From: Alsobacter metallidurans
GTDB lineage: Bacteria > Pseudomonadota > Alphaproteobacteria > Rhizobiales > Beijerinckiaceae
Reading direction: 5' to 3'
Length of the DNA: 64,000 nucleotides
Assembly: GCF_014636935.1 (NCBI RefSeq)
Contig: NZ_BMES01000001.1
Coordinates: 1,095,383 to 1,159,382, forward strand
The first letter of the stretch is position 1; each line of letters starts with the position of its first letter. Under the pieces are notes generated by a model. It did not search any database. It saw nothing but the letters and a program-made list of their open reading frames with translations, and was not told the DNA's origin. A program made the position numbers and the translations under genes. Shown piece after piece: positions 29,245-38,308 of the stretch.

Positions 29245-29359
29245 CTCGTCATTGCGAGCCGAAGGTGAAGCAATCCAGACGCCGGGCGTGAAGCGGCATT
29301 CCAGAGCGTCGAGCCCATCCCCACCCGCTGGATTGCTTCGCTCCGCTCGCAATGACGAG
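29245..29359. repeat. Intergenic repeat, family C, copy 2
   Basis: Left end CTCGTCATTGCGAGCC with GAAGCAATCCAG, right end CTGGATTGCTTCGCTCCG then CTCGCAATGACGAG. Same family as 26188-26278 with a longer centre. It fills the space between the atpF terminator and the convergent udg gene. Confidence 0.78.
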
Positions 29360-29362
29360 GGG

Positions 29363-30166
29363 CTATCCCTCCAGCGCCGCCCGGATCATCTTGAAATCCC
29401 GCCACGCCAGGCGCTTCTGCAACGGCTGCCGCAGCAGATACGCCGGGTGCAGCGTCGCGATGGCCTTGAGGCGGCGCGAGCCGGCGTCGTAGTCCATCCA
29501 GCGGCCGCGCGTGCGCGTGATGCCGTCCTTCACGCCCAGCAACGTCTGCGCCGACGCGCCGCCCAGGCAAACCAGCACCTTGGCCTTGGAGAGCTCGATC
29601 TGCCGCGCGATGAAGGGCAGGCACACGGCCGATTCCTGCGGCGTCGGCGTGCGATTGCCGGGCGGGCGCCACGGGATCACGTTGGCGATGTAGACCTGGC
29701 TGCGGTCCATCCCGATGGCCGAGAGCATGCGGTCCAGCAACTGCCCGGAGCGGCCCACGAAGGGCGCGCCGGCTCGGTCCTCCTCGGCGCCCGGCGCCTC
29801 GCCGACCAACATCACCGGGCTTTCCGGGTTGCCGTCCGCGAAGACGAGGCTGCGCGCCGTCAGCTTCAGGGCGCAGCCCTCGAACTTCTCCAACAGCGCG
29901 CGCAGCTCCTCCAGCGACGCGGCCGAGCGCGCCAGCATGCGGGCTTCGGCGACAACGTCCTCGGCCGCCGCCGACGCGCCCGCGAACCCGACCGGTCGCG
30001 CCACTTCGGCCGGCGCCGAAGCTCCGGCGGCCGGCGCACGCGGCTGCGGCGCCTCGGCGAAGCGGTCGTGCGGCTCATCGTCGACGAGCGCGTCCACCCC
30101 CATGGCGGCGTACCACGCCAAAAGGTCGGCCGCCGCGCGGCCCGCGTCGATCTCGGGAAAGTCCAT
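29363..30166 (-). CDS. Uracil-DNA glycosylase, family 4-like, with reduced Fe-S ligands
   Basis: Base-excision enzyme that removes uracil from DNA. 267 residues: an extended N-terminus (about 85 residues), motif A GEAPGAEEDRAGAPFVGRSG (residues 122-141) and motif B HPAYLLRQP (from His240). Family 4 enzymes usually hold a 4Fe-4S cluster with four cysteines. Here Cys98 and Cys182 are present, but the first ligand position is Phe95 and the third is Trp166 (NVIPWRPPGNR in place of CRPPGNR), so a normal cluster is unlikely. Enzymes of this kind are known in other alphaproteobacteria. Start ATG 30164-30166. Confidence 0.85.
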   Translation of the reverse strand: MDFPEIDAGRAAADLLAWYAAMGVDALVDDEPHDRFAEAPQPRAPAAGASAPAEVARPVGFAGASAAAEDVVAEARMLARSAASLEELRALLEKFEGCALKLTARSLVFADGNPESPVMLVGEAPGAEEDRAGAPFVGRSGQLLDRMLSAIGMDRSQVYIANVIPWRPPGNRTPTPQESAVCLPFIARQIELSKAKVLVCLGGASAQTLLGVKDGITRTRGRWMDYDAGSRRLKAIATLHPAYLLRQPLQKRLAWRDFKMIRAALEG

Positions 30167-30276
30167 CCTGCCATTCTAGCCGCCCGATCCGGCTGAAACC
30201 AGCGCTTCGGCCTATGGCGCAGCCATTCCGGCTTTGTTACTGCATGAGGAGCGGCTCTCGCGGCCGCCGCTCGTTC

Positions 30277-30304
30277 TTGCGTTAGTTTACACATGAACTA
30301 TATG
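30277..30304 (+). promoter_or_regulatory. Weak promoter candidate before the ETF-QO gene
   Basis: TTGCGT (30277-30282), 16-bp spacer, TATATG (30299-30304), in the only AT-rich part of the udg/ETF-QO divergent gap. Half-matches only, so this is a suggestion. Confidence 0.25.
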
Positions 30305-30357
30305 CTGGGGCGGGTGAAGCGCACACAACACGGCCGCTTGGCCGCACGAGGGTGACG

Positions 30358-32037
30358 ATGGATCTGGCCGAGGCTCAGGCCATGCCCCGCGAGGGCATGG
30401 ATTACGACGTGGTGATCGTGGGCGCGGGCCCGGCCGGCTTGTCGGCCGCGATCCGGCTGAAGCAGCTCAACCCCGATCTCGGCGTCGTGGTGGTGGAGAA
30501 AGGCTCCGAGGTCGGCGCCCACATCCTGTCCGGCGCCGTCGTGGACGTCGTCGGCCTCGACAAGCTCCTGCCGGACTGGCGCGAGGACCCCGAGGCGCCG
30601 CTCCGGACGCCCGTCACGGATGATCGCTTCTATGTGCTCGGCCCGGCCGGCGGCGTGCGGCTGCCCAACGGCTTCATGCCCGGGCTGATGAGCAACCACG
30701 GCGCCTACATCGTGTCGCTCGGCAACGTGGCGCGCTGGCTCGCGACGCGCGCCGAGGCGCTGGGCGTGGAGATCTACCCGGGCTTCGCAGCCGCCGAGGT
30801 GCTCTATGGCGACAACGGCGAAGTGGTGGGCGTCGCCACGGGCGACATGGGCGTGTCCAAGACCGGCGAGGTGAAGGACGGCTTCGCGCGCGGCATGGAG
30901 CTGCGCGGCAAATACGTGCTGTTCGGCGAGGGCGCGCGCGGCAGCCTGTCCAAGCAGCTGATCAAGCGCTTCGGCCTGGACGAAGGCCGAGACCCGCAGA
31001 AATATGGCATCGGCCTGAAGGAGCTCTGGCAGGTCTCGCCCGAGAAGCACAAGCCCGGGCTGGTGCAGCACAGCTTCGGCTGGCCGCTGGACATGACGAC
31101 CGGCGGCGGCTCGTTCCTCTACCACCTCGAGGACAACCTCGTGGCGGTCGGCTTCGTGGTGCACCTGAACTACGAGAACCCGACCCTTTCGCCGTTCGAC
31201 GAGTTCCAGCGCTTTAAGCAGCACCCGATGATCCGCGACGTGTTCGTGGGCGGCAAGCGCATCAGCTATGGCGCGCGCGCCATCACGGAGGGCGGCTGGC
31301 AGTCCGTGCCCAACCTCGCCTTCCCGGGCGGCGCGCTGATCGGCTGCGCGGCCGGCTTCGTCAACGTGCCGCGCATCAAGGGCTCCCACAACGCCGTTCT
31401 GTCCGGCATGCTCTGCGCCGAGCACGTCGTGGCCGCGCTGAACGAGGGCCGCGCCAACGACGAGCTGAAGAGCTACGAGGCCGCGTGGCGCGACAGCGCC
31501 ATCGGCCAGGACCTGAAGCGCGTCCGCAACGTCAAGCCGCTCTGGTCGAAGTTCGGCACCGCGGTCGGCGTCGGCCTCGGCGCTCTCGACATGTGGACCA
31601 ACCAGCTTTTCGGCCTCTCGTTTTTCGGCACGCTTAGCCACGGCAAGCCGGATTCGGCGACACTGAAGACCATCGATCAGGTCAAGCCCATCGTCTACCC
31701 GAAGCCCGATGGCGTGATCTCGTTCGACAAGCTCTCGTCCGTGTTCCTGTCGGCCACCAACCACGAGGAAGACCAGCCCTCGCATTTGCGGCTGACCGAT
31801 CCTTCGATCCCGATCGCCCGCAACCTGCCGCTCTATGGCGAGCCCGCCCGGCTCTACTGCCCGGCCGGCGTCTACGAGGTGGTCTACGCCGATGCGGAGG
31901 CGAAGACGGACCCGCGCTTCGTGATCAACGCCCAGAACTGCGTCCACTGCAAAACCTGCGACATCAAGGATCCGTCGCAGAACATCACCTGGGTGACGCC
32001 AGAAGGCGGCGGCGGCCCGAACTACCCGAACATGTAA
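30358..32037 (+). CDS. Electron transfer flavoprotein-ubiquinone oxidoreductase
   Basis: Membrane-associated FAD and 4Fe-4S enzyme that passes electrons from ETF (fatty-acid and amino-acid oxidation) to ubiquinone. 559 residues: the FAD-binding VIVGAGPAGLSAA (around residues 20-32), a central ubiquinone-binding region, and at the C-terminus the cluster ligands Cys501, Cys528, Cys531 and Cys534 (NCVHCKTCDIKDPSQNI). The start is ATG 30358 with GAGG upstream; a GTG two codons earlier is possible. It stands alone, divergent from the udg gene. Confidence 0.96.
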   Translation: MDLAEAQAMPREGMDYDVVIVGAGPAGLSAAIRLKQLNPDLGVVVVEKGSEVGAHILSGAVVDVVGLDKLLPDWREDPEAPLRTPVTDDRFYVLGPAGGVRLPNGFMPGLMSNHGAYIVSLGNVARWLATRAEALGVEIYPGFAAAEVLYGDNGEVVGVATGDMGVSKTGEVKDGFARGMELRGKYVLFGEGARGSLSKQLIKRFGLDEGRDPQKYGIGLKELWQVSPEKHKPGLVQHSFGWPLDMTTGGGSFLYHLEDNLVAVGFVVHLNYENPTLSPFDEFQRFKQHPMIRDVFVGGKRISYGARAITEGGWQSVPNLAFPGGALIGCAAGFVNVPRIKGSHNAVLSGMLCAEHVVAALNEGRANDELKSYEAAWRDSAIGQDLKRVRNVKPLWSKFGTAVGVGLGALDMWTNQLFGLSFFGTLSHGKPDSATLKTIDQVKPIVYPKPDGVISFDKLSSVFLSATNHEEDQPSHLRLTDPSIPIARNLPLYGEPARLYCPAGVYEVVYADAEAKTDPRFVINAQNCVHCKTCDIKDPSQNITWVTPEGGGGPNYPNM

Positions 32038-32066
32038 GGGGGCAGAGGAGCGCGAAGCGCGACGCG

Positions 32067-32216
32067 CCACCTTCCCTTGAGGGGCAGGGTCGCCGCGCAG
32101 CGGCGGGGTGGGGTGACACCGGGCGCAGAACTGGTTCTGAACGCCGGAGCATGTCCCCGGCCTCACCCCACCCCGCCGGGCTTCGCCCGTCAACCGTTCC
32201 CCTCAAGGGGAGGGCG
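32067..32216. repeat. Long palindromic intergenic repeat, family A, copy 3
   Basis: Left part CACCTTCCCTTGAGGGGCAG with CGGCGGGGTGGGGTG, right part CACCCCACCCCGCCGGG then CCCCTCAAGGGGAGGG. Same plan as copies 1 and 2, with substitutions in the arms. It lies in the 378-base gap after the ETF-QO gene; the rest of the gap (32217-32415) shows nothing recognisable except the leader of the next gene. Confidence 0.72.
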
Positions 32217-32415
32217 AGCTGCGGCGCGTTTGCAACGAGCCCCCTCAGGCCCAATCGCCGCACGCGATCCGGCCCCGCTTGCCGCAGTCCCGCAAAAACG
32301 CCATGTTGCGGCCCGAAGAATGGCCTCCCGATCGAGTGGCCGTCCGCCCGCCGGACAAAGACGGAAAGCGACACACAGCGTGACGATTGCGAGCCTCCGC
32401 CGACCCCTTCATCGC

Positions 32416-34164
32416 ATGCGCCCGCTTGTAGCCGCGGCGGCCTTGCTGGCCAGTTGCGCGGTCGCGCAGGCACGCGGCAGCGGCGGCTATTCGGATGCGG
32501 TGGACGCCGGAAACACGTTGTCGGGCAACTACTTGTCCGCCGTGGTGGCGGGCGCGGCGCGCGACACCAGCGCGGCCGCGTTCTTTTATCGGGAAGCCCT
32601 GCGGGACGATCCGCGCAGCGCCGACCTCACCGAGCGCGCCTTCGTGTCGCTGCTGGCCGAAGGCTCCTATCCGGAGGCCGTGAAGCTCGCCGAGCGGCTC
32701 GCCGCCGGACGCGATTCGCGCAACGGCCTGGCGCAGCTCGTGCTCGGCGTACGCGACATCAAGGCCAAGCAATACGCTAAGGCGCGCCAGCGCCTCGCGG
32801 CCGGCGGGCGCAACCGCACCGCCGACCTCACCGCGACGCTCATGACGGCCTGGAGCTGGCTTGGCTCCAACAACCTCAAAAAGGCGATCGAGACCATCGA
32901 CAGCGTGAAGGGCGAGGAGTCCATCGCGGTGTTCCGCAACTACCATGCGGGGCTCATCGCCGAAGTCGGCGGCGACAAGGTCGAGGCCGAGAAGCGCCTG
33001 AAGGGCGCCTACGAGGCCGAGAGCCGCACGCTGCGCATGGTCGACGTGTATGGCCGCTTCCTGGCCCGCGTCGGAAAGCGCAAGGAGGCGCTCGAAGTCT
33101 ACAAGACCTTCGACAAGCTGCTGCCGCGCCACCCGCTGGTGACGGCCGCCATCGCGACGCTTGAGAGCGGCGGCAACCTGGAGCCCGCCATCGCGGATGT
33201 GCCCGGCGGCGTCGCCGAGGTGTTGTATGGGCTCGGCGCCGCCGGCAACCGCACCGGCGACGAGCTCGCGGCGATGATCTACCTGCGCCTCTCGTTGTGG
33301 CTGGAGGAGAAGAACGGCCTCGCGGTGATTACGCTGGCCGACATCTACGACCGCATGAAGCAGAGCGAGCGGGCCAACGACACCTACGACATGGTGCTGG
33401 CGACCTCGCCGCTGCGCCGCAGCGCCGACATCCAGATCGCCCTGAACCTGGAGCAGCTCGACCGCAAGGACGAGGCGGTGAAGCAGCTCGAGGCCGTGGT
33501 GGCCAAGAACCCGACGGACGTCGAGGCGCTGACCGCGCTCGGCAACGTCTATCGGTCGCGCAAGGAATTCGAGAAGTCGGCCGAAACCTACGGCAAGGCG
33601 ATCGCCGCCATTGGCACGCCCGACCAGGGCCATTGGACGCTGTTCTACTTCCGCGGCATCTCGCTGGAGCGCATCAAGCAGTGGCCCAAGGCCGAAGCCG
33701 ACATGAAGAAGGCGCTGGAGCTCTATCCCGAGCAGCCGCTGGTGCTGAACTATCTCGGCTATTCGTGGGTGGACCAGAACGTCAACCTCGACGAAGCCTT
33801 CAAGATGCTGAAGCGCGCCGTCGAGCAGCGGCCGACGGACGGATACATCGTCGACAGCCTGGGCTGGGCACACTACCGGCTGGCGCAATATGACGAGGCG
33901 GTGCGCATCCTCGAAAAGGCGATCGACCTGAAGCCCTCCGACCCGGTGATCAACGACCACCTGGGCGACGCCTACTGGCGCGTGGGCCGCAAGCTCGAGG
34001 CCAAGTTCCAATGGAACCACGCCCGCGACCTGAAGCCGGAGCCCGAGGACCTGCCCAAGATCCTCGAAAAGATCGAGAAGGGCCTGCCCGACGACAAGCC
34101 TGCCGCCGAGGCGGAAGGCAAGCCGGCCGAACCCAAGCCCGAGCAGAAGACCAACGGCGGCTGA
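32416..34164 (+). CDS. TPR-repeat exported protein
   Basis: 582-residue protein with an N-terminal signal peptide (MRPLVAAAALLASCAVAQARG) and a series of tetratricopeptide-like helices filling most of the chain, clearest in the second half: DVEALTALGNVYRSRKEFEKSAETYGKAI, PLVLNYLGYSWVDQNVNLDEAFKMLKRAV, and GYIVDSLGWAHYRLAQYDEAVRILEKAIDL. The tail (from about 555) is Lys/Pro/Glu-rich and disordered. TPR proteins bind other proteins; the partner is unknown. The start is uncertain: GTG 32380, with GGAAAG upstream, would add 12 residues. ispE follows closely, but no functional link is evident. Confidence 0.85.
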   Translation: MRPLVAAAALLASCAVAQARGSGGYSDAVDAGNTLSGNYLSAVVAGAARDTSAAAFFYREALRDDPRSADLTERAFVSLLAEGSYPEAVKLAERLAAGRDSRNGLAQLVLGVRDIKAKQYAKARQRLAAGGRNRTADLTATLMTAWSWLGSNNLKKAIETIDSVKGEESIAVFRNYHAGLIAEVGGDKVEAEKRLKGAYEAESRTLRMVDVYGRFLARVGKRKEALEVYKTFDKLLPRHPLVTAAIATLESGGNLEPAIADVPGGVAEVLYGLGAAGNRTGDELAAMIYLRLSLWLEEKNGLAVITLADIYDRMKQSERANDTYDMVLATSPLRRSADIQIALNLEQLDRKDEAVKQLEAVVAKNPTDVEALTALGNVYRSRKEFEKSAETYGKAIAAIGTPDQGHWTLFYFRGISLERIKQWPKAEADMKKALELYPEQPLVLNYLGYSWVDQNVNLDEAFKMLKRAVEQRPTDGYIVDSLGWAHYRLAQYDEAVRILEKAIDLKPSDPVINDHLGDAYWRVGRKLEAKFQWNHARDLKPEPEDLPKILEKIEKGLPDDKPAAEAEGKPAEPKPEQKTNGG

Positions 34165-34212
34165 GGCTGTGGGCGTTCTTCGCCCATGCGCCTGGCTGAG
34201 CCAGCGGTCGCC

Positions 34213-35094
34213 ATGCTGACCGAGCGCGCGCCCGCAAAGGTCAACCTCGCGCTGCACGTGCTCGGACGGCGGGCGGACGGCTACCACGCGCTCTCCAGCC
34301 TCGTGGCCTTCGCGGGGATCGCCGACCGGCTGGCGCTGGCGCCCGGGCCTACGCTCTCCCTCACGGTGGATGGCCCCACCGCAACGGCGGCCGGACCGGA
34401 CGACGACAACCTCGTGCTCCGCGCCGCCCGCACTTTCGCGGCCCTGTCGCCGGGGCTGCGCGCCGGCGCGTTCACGCTGCTGAAGCGCCTGCCCGTCGCT
34501 GCCGGCATCGGAGGCGGCTCGTCGGACGCCGCCGCGGCGCTGCGCCTGCTGGCCCGCCTCAACGACCTCGCGCCCGATCACCCCGCGGTGTTGGAGGCGG
34601 CGCGCTGCACGGGATCGGACGTGCCGGTGTGCCTCGTCCCGCGCCTGCGCATGATGGAGGGAGCCGGCGAAACCGTGGGCCCGCCGCTCGCGCTGCCGCC
34701 TCTCTTCGCCGTGCTGGTGAATCCACGCGTGGCTGTCGAAACCCCGCCGGTTTTCGCTGCCCTGGGGCTGGAGCGTGGGGCAATGTTCGCAACGACCACC
34801 GGGCGACAGTCTGCGCCGGTTGACGCGCCGGCGGCGCCGGATCGAGCGGCGCTCATCACCATGCTCGCCACCCTGCGCAACGACCTCGAGGCCCCCGCCA
34901 TCCAGGTCGCGCCCGCCATCGCGGACGTCCTTGCCGCAATGCGAGCTGCAACCGGCTGCCGGCTGGCCCGCATGTCAGGCTCCGGCGCCACCTGCTTCGG
35001 CCTCTTCGACGACTGCCACGCCGCCGCCAAAGCCGCCCGCGCGCTCGCCGCCGAACACCCCGGCTGGTGGGTGAAGCCCACGATGTTGCGCTGA
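34213..35094 (+). CDS. ispE: 4-diphosphocytidyl-2-C-methyl-D-erythritol kinase
   Basis: GHMP-family kinase of the MEP isoprenoid pathway. It phosphorylates CDP-ME at the 2-hydroxyl group. 293 residues: [24 protein letters not shown] at the N-terminus (substrate site), the ATP loop [20 protein letters not shown] (about residues 94-113), TGSDVPVCL, and [12 protein letters not shown] near the C-terminus. The start is ATG 34213 ([12 protein letters not shown]); ATG 34186 would add nine residues. The next gene, on the other strand, makes polyprenyl diphosphates from the same pathway's products. Confidence 0.94.
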   Translation: MLTERAPAKVNLALHVLGRRADGYHALSSLVAFAGIADRLALAPGPTLSLTVDGPTATAAGPDDDNLVLRAARTFAALSPGLRAGAFTLLKRLPVAAGIGGGSSDAAAALRLLARLNDLAPDHPAVLEAARCTGSDVPVCLVPRLRMMEGAGETVGPPLALPPLFAVLVNPRVAVETPPVFAALGLERGAMFATTTGRQSAPVDAPAAPDRAALITMLATLRNDLEAPAIQVAPAIADVLAAMRAATGCRLARMSGSGATCFGLFDDCHAAAKAARALAAEHPGWWVKPTMLR

Positions 35095-35133
35095 CGCCTC
35101 GCCAAATGCGCCTTCATCCAGAGCGCCGCAGCC

Positions 35134-35170
35134 ACACCCTCCCCCTCGAGGGGAGGGTGGGCCTTCGGCC
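35134..35170. repeat. Partial family A repeat
   Basis: CACACCCTCCCCCTCGAGGG then GGAGGGTGGGCCTTCGGCCC: one outer arm of the family A unit. It sits between the convergent ends of ispE and the polyprenyl synthase gene and could act as a weak bidirectional terminator. Confidence 0.5.
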
Positions 35171-35187
35171 CTCAGCCCTTTACCGCC

Positions 35188-36213
35188 TCAGTGCGAGCGG
35201 GCGATGCAGAAGTCCACGGCCTCGATCATGGCGTGCTTCATGGGGCTGTCGGGGAACAGCGCCAGCGCGTCCTTGGCCATGGCGCCGTAGTGGCGGGCGC
35301 GCTCCACGGTGTCCTCGATGGCGCGGTGACGGCGCATGATCGAGATGGCCTGCTCCAGGTCGGCGTCGGACGCCTCGCTCTTTTCCAGCGTGCGCTTCCA
35401 GAAGGCGCGCTCGTCCTCGGTCCCGCGCCGGAAGGAGAGCACCACCGGCAACGTGATCTTGCCCTCGCGGAAGTCGTCGCCGACCTTCTTGCCGAGATTG
35501 GCGCTGAGCCCGCCGTAATCCAGCGCGTCGTCGATGAGCTGGAACGCGATGCCGAGATTGGCCCCGTAGGAGCGGCACGCGGTCTGCTCCGCCTTGGCGC
35601 GGCCCGCGATGATGGGGCCGACCTCGCAGGCGGCCGCGAACAGCGCGGCCGTCTTGCCGCGGATCACGGCCAGGTATTCGTCCTCGGTGGTCTCGGTGTT
35701 CTTGGCGGCTGCGAGCTGCATCACCTCGCCCTCGGCGATCACGGCGGCCGCGGTGGAAAGCACGTCCAGCGCCTGCAGGGAGCCGACCTCCACCATCATC
35801 TTGAAGGCCTGGCCAAGCAGGAAGTCGCCCACCAGCACGCTGGCCTCGTTGCCCCACAGCATGCGGGCCGCGAGCTTGCCGCGGCGCATCTCGCTGCCGT
35901 CCACCACGTCGTCGTGCAGCAGCGTGGCGGTGTGCATGAACTCCACCGCGGCTGCGAGCTTCATGTCGCCGTCGCCCTCGTAGGCGCAGAGCGCGCTGGT
36001 GGCGAGCGTCAGCATCGGCCGCAGGCGCTTGCCGCCTGAGTTGATGAGGTGCTTGGCGATCTCGGGAATCAGCAGCACGTCCGAGCCCACCCGGGCCAGG
36101 ATCAGCTGGTTCACCCGGTCCATGCCGGATGTCGTGAGCTTCACGAGCGGCGCGATGCTCGGCGCGCCGGCGCCGGACGGCTGCTTGCCGTCGAGGGAAA
36201 CCACGATGCCCAC
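35188..36213 (-). CDS. Polyprenyl (octa/deca-type) diphosphate synthase
   Basis: Long-chain trans-prenyltransferase that makes the ubiquinone side chain by adding IPP units to FPP. 341 residues, with both aspartate-rich motifs: the first LLHDDVVDGSEMRRG (Asp101, Asp102, Asp105) and the second LIDDALDYGG (Asp228, Asp229, Asp232). GGKRLRPMLTLATS precedes the first. Length and motifs match octaprenyl/decaprenyl synthases; chain length cannot be read from sequence. The start is GTG 36211-36213 with AAAGG nine bases upstream. Convergent with ispE. Confidence 0.92.
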   Translation of the reverse strand: MGIVVSLDGKQPSGAGAPSIAPLVKLTTSGMDRVNQLILARVGSDVLLIPEIAKHLINSGGKRLRPMLTLATSALCAYEGDGDMKLAAAVEFMHTATLLHDDVVDGSEMRRGKLAARMLWGNEASVLVGDFLLGQAFKMMVEVGSLQALDVLSTAAAVIAEGEVMQLAAAKNTETTEDEYLAVIRGKTAALFAAACEVGPIIAGRAKAEQTACRSYGANLGIAFQLIDDALDYGGLSANLGKKVGDDFREGKITLPVVLSFRRGTEDERAFWKRTLEKSEASDADLEQAISIMRRHRAIEDTVERARHYGAMAKDALALFPDSPMKHAMIEAVDFCIARSH

Positions 36214-36422
36214 GTGCGTGAACCTTTCTCCGGATCGGCCCGGACGCCCAAAACCCCACGGCGCGGGCCGTTGTTCGGCCCTGCGCGCGCTTCCGGTACC
36301 ACGGACACACGGCGACCGCCAATGCGGGGCACCGTGCCACGAAGGGCGCCCTTGCCGCAACACACCGCGATGCCGCACAAAGAAGCGGCGCGGCGAGCCG
36401 GATCGCCGCCCCGGGGGGCCGT

Positions 36423-36662
36423 ATGCGGGAAATCCTGCGCACCAACGATCTCGTGCTGATCTCGCTCGTCGAGGCGCTGCTCGGCGGCGCGGACGTGCCG
36501 TATTTCCTGGCCGACGCCCATGTGAGCGCCATGGAGGGCGGCATCGGCGCCTTCCCGCGCCGCCTTCTCGTGCCGGAGGACGACGAGCGCCAGGCGCGGC
36601 GCATCCTGAAGGACGCCGGCCTCGGCGCGGAGCTCACGCCCGAGCGCGGCCATGCGGTCTGA
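36423..36662 (+). CDS. DUF2007-family small protein
   Basis: 79 residues: MREILRTNDLVLISLVEALLGGADVPYFLADAHVSAMEGGIG and PRRLLVPEDDERQARRILKDAG match the DUF2007 fold, a small domain described as a putative signal-transducing protein, resembling a PII/ACT-like module. Function unknown. Its end overlaps the next gene's start by 11 bases, so the pair is translated as an operon. Start ATG 36423. Confidence 0.88.
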   Translation: MREILRTNDLVLISLVEALLGGADVPYFLADAHVSAMEGGIGAFPRRLLVPEDDERQARRILKDAGLGAELTPERGHAV

Positions 36663-37431
36663 GCCGGGCGGCGTGGTCGAGGACCGCCTGCTGGGCGGCA
36701 AGCTCATCCTGCGCCAGCCCGCCCGGGGCCATCGCGCCGGTACGGACGCGGTGCTGCTCGCCGCCGCCGCGCCGGCCGAGTTTGCCGGCGACGCCGTGGA
36801 CCTCGGAGCCGCCACCGGCGCGGTCGGCCTAGCGCTGGCCTTGCGCGCGCCGAGCGCCCGCGTCCGGCTGGCCGAGATCGATCCAGCGCTGGCGGCGCTC
36901 GCGGCCGAAAACGCCGCCCTGAACGGCCTCGGCGACCGCGTCCGCGCCTGCGTGGCGGATGCGCTGGCGGGCCGCGCAGCCCGCGAGGCGGCTGGCCTGC
37001 CGGACGGCTCGGCCGATCTCGTGCTCACCAACCCGCCTTACCTCGACCCCGCCGCCTCGCGCGCCTCGCCGCATGGCGGCCGGGCGCTCGCGCATGTGAT
37101 GCCGGAGGGTGGGCTCGACGGCTGGATGGCGGCCGCCGCCGGCCTGCTCCGGCCGCGCGGCGTGCTGCTCGTCATTCACCGCGCCGACGCGCTGCCGGCC
37201 CTGCTTGCCGCCGCCGCCGGCCGCTTCGGCGCGCTCGCGGCGCTGCCGGTCCACCCGCGCGACGGCGAGCCGGCCACGCGCGTGCTGCTGCGCGGCGTCC
37301 GCGGCAGCCGCGCTCCCTTTTCGCTCGCCGCCGGGCTCGTGCTGCACGGCCCGGACGGGGCGTTCACTCTGCAGGCCGAGGCGCTGCACCGCGGCGAAGC
37401 CGTGCTCGACTGGGGCGCGCCGCGCGCATGA
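36652..37431 (+). CDS. SAM-dependent methyltransferase, TrmN6-like
   Basis: 259-residue class I methyltransferase with the catalytic NPPYLDPAAS motif of N6-adenine/N5-glutamine enzymes. An N-terminal VEDRLLGGKLILRQPARGHRAGTDAVLLAA segment resembles the tRNA1(Val) A37-N6 methyltransferase group. SAM loop VDLGAATGAVGLALALRAP (usual DxGxGxG, here DLGAATGAVG). The specific substrate is inferred from family resemblance. The start ATG 36652 overlaps the DUF2007 gene by 11 bases. A bidirectional terminator follows at once. Confidence 0.85.
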   Translation: MRSEPGGVVEDRLLGGKLILRQPARGHRAGTDAVLLAAAAPAEFAGDAVDLGAATGAVGLALALRAPSARVRLAEIDPALAALAAENAALNGLGDRVRACVADALAGRAAREAAGLPDGSADLVLTNPPYLDPAASRASPHGGRALAHVMPEGGLDGWMAAAAGLLRPRGVLLVIHRADALPALLAAAAGRFGALAALPVHPRDGEPATRVLLRGVRGSRAPFSLAAGLVLHGPDGAFTLQAEALHRGEAVLDWGAPRA

Positions 37432-37434
37432 AAA

Positions 37435-37458
37435 AACCGGCCATGAGGCCGGTTTTCG
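37435..37458. terminator. Bidirectional intrinsic terminator
   Basis: AACCGGCC (37435-37442), loop ATGA, GGCCGGTT (37447-37454), T-tract TTTTCG on the right and AAAAAA on the left, which reads as a T-tract on the minus strand. It serves both the methyltransferase gene and the convergent small secreted protein gene. Confidence 0.82.
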
Positions 37459-37491
37459 TCGTTCCAGGTCGATCGCCCGTAGGGGACGAGA

Positions 37492-37815
37492 TTACCAGCG
37501 GCGCACGCAGACGCGGCGCGGGCCGTAATAGGTGTACTGCACGCGGCAGACCACGCGGGGACGATAGGCCGGGCGGTAGTATACGCGCGGGCGGTAGTAG
37601 CGGCGGCCGTAATAGCGCGGGCCGCCGTAATAGTGGCGGTGGCCATAATAGCCGTGGCGTCGCCACTGGGTCTGCTCGCCCAGCGCGGGCGCCTGCTTCT
37701 CGATCTGCACGGCGGCGCCGGGCGTCACCGCGGCGGCCTTGGCCGCCTGCGGGGCCATCGTGAACAGCAGGAACAGCGCGAACACGCTGCTCAGGACCAT
37801 TCCGAAACGCTTCAT
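37492..37815 (-). CDS. Secreted tyrosine/arginine-rich small protein
   Basis: 107 residues with a clear signal peptide (MKRFGMVLSSVFALFLLFTMAPQAAKAA; cleavage after about residue 28). The mature half is strikingly rich in Tyr, Arg, His and Gly: YYGHRHYYGGPRYYGRRYYR and RPRVYYRPAYRPRVVCR, ending with two cysteines (CRVQYTYYGPRRVCVRRW). No family is recognised; such basic Tyr-rich exported proteins are common in Hyphomicrobiales and unassigned. Start ATG 37813-37815, with a GGATCC-adjacent GGAG a few bases upstream. Confidence 0.8.
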   Translation of the reverse strand: MKRFGMVLSSVFALFLLFTMAPQAAKAAAVTPGAAVQIEKQAPALGEQTQWRRHGYYGHRHYYGGPRYYGRRYYRPRVYYRPAYRPRVVCRVQYTYYGPRRVCVRRW

Positions 37816-37929
37816 TCCTTGGATCCTCCGAGACTTGTTGTCGGTCGCTTATACCACAGCCGCAACTCGGGCATTATCATGGCGTGTATTATAAGTTGCA
37901 TTCTCGGTTAAGCGACGCCGACCAAAGCC

Positions 37930-38226
37930 TCACAGCCCGGCCGGGCTCCGCTTCACGGTGCAGCGCGGCCCGGAGGGTTCGCCATAGCCGGTCGCCACCA
38001 CGCGCACGGCCGGCCCGCAGCTTTTCACTTCAACGGCGCGCGGCGCCGGCGCGATCGAGCCCGTGGTCATCTCGGCGGCGGCCAGCGAGGCCCGCAATTC
38101 GGCCACCGGCGTCGGTACGGGAACACGCTCGGGCTGGTGCGCGTCGGCGCCCGCGATCGCGGTCATCGCCAGGGGGGTGATCAGCAAAGCGAGGCCGCCC
38201 AGGGCGGCGATGGTCTTCACGGTCAT
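37930..38226 (-). CDS. Hypothetical secreted protein
   Basis: 98 residues: N-terminal signal peptide (MTVKTIAALGGLALLITPLAMTAIAGADAH), a Pro/Val linker, then a C-terminal piece with two cysteines (VKSCGPAVRVVATGYGEPSG then PRCTVKRSPAG). Not recognised. The start ATG (38224-38226) has an ideal GGGAGGTTCC ribosome site, which supports a real gene despite its short length. On the same strand as the Tyr-rich gene but separated by 114 bases. Confidence 0.72.
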   Translation of the reverse strand: MTVKTIAALGGLALLITPLAMTAIAGADAHQPERVPVPTPVAELRASLAAAEMTTGSIAPAPRAVEVKSCGPAVRVVATGYGEPSGPRCTVKRSPAGL

Positions 38227-38308
38227 TGGAACCTCCCAGTTCCGCCCGTCTCGGGCTTGGGCGAACCATGCGCCGCCGCCGCACCGAAAACGGTGCGCCA
38301 ACGCACAC

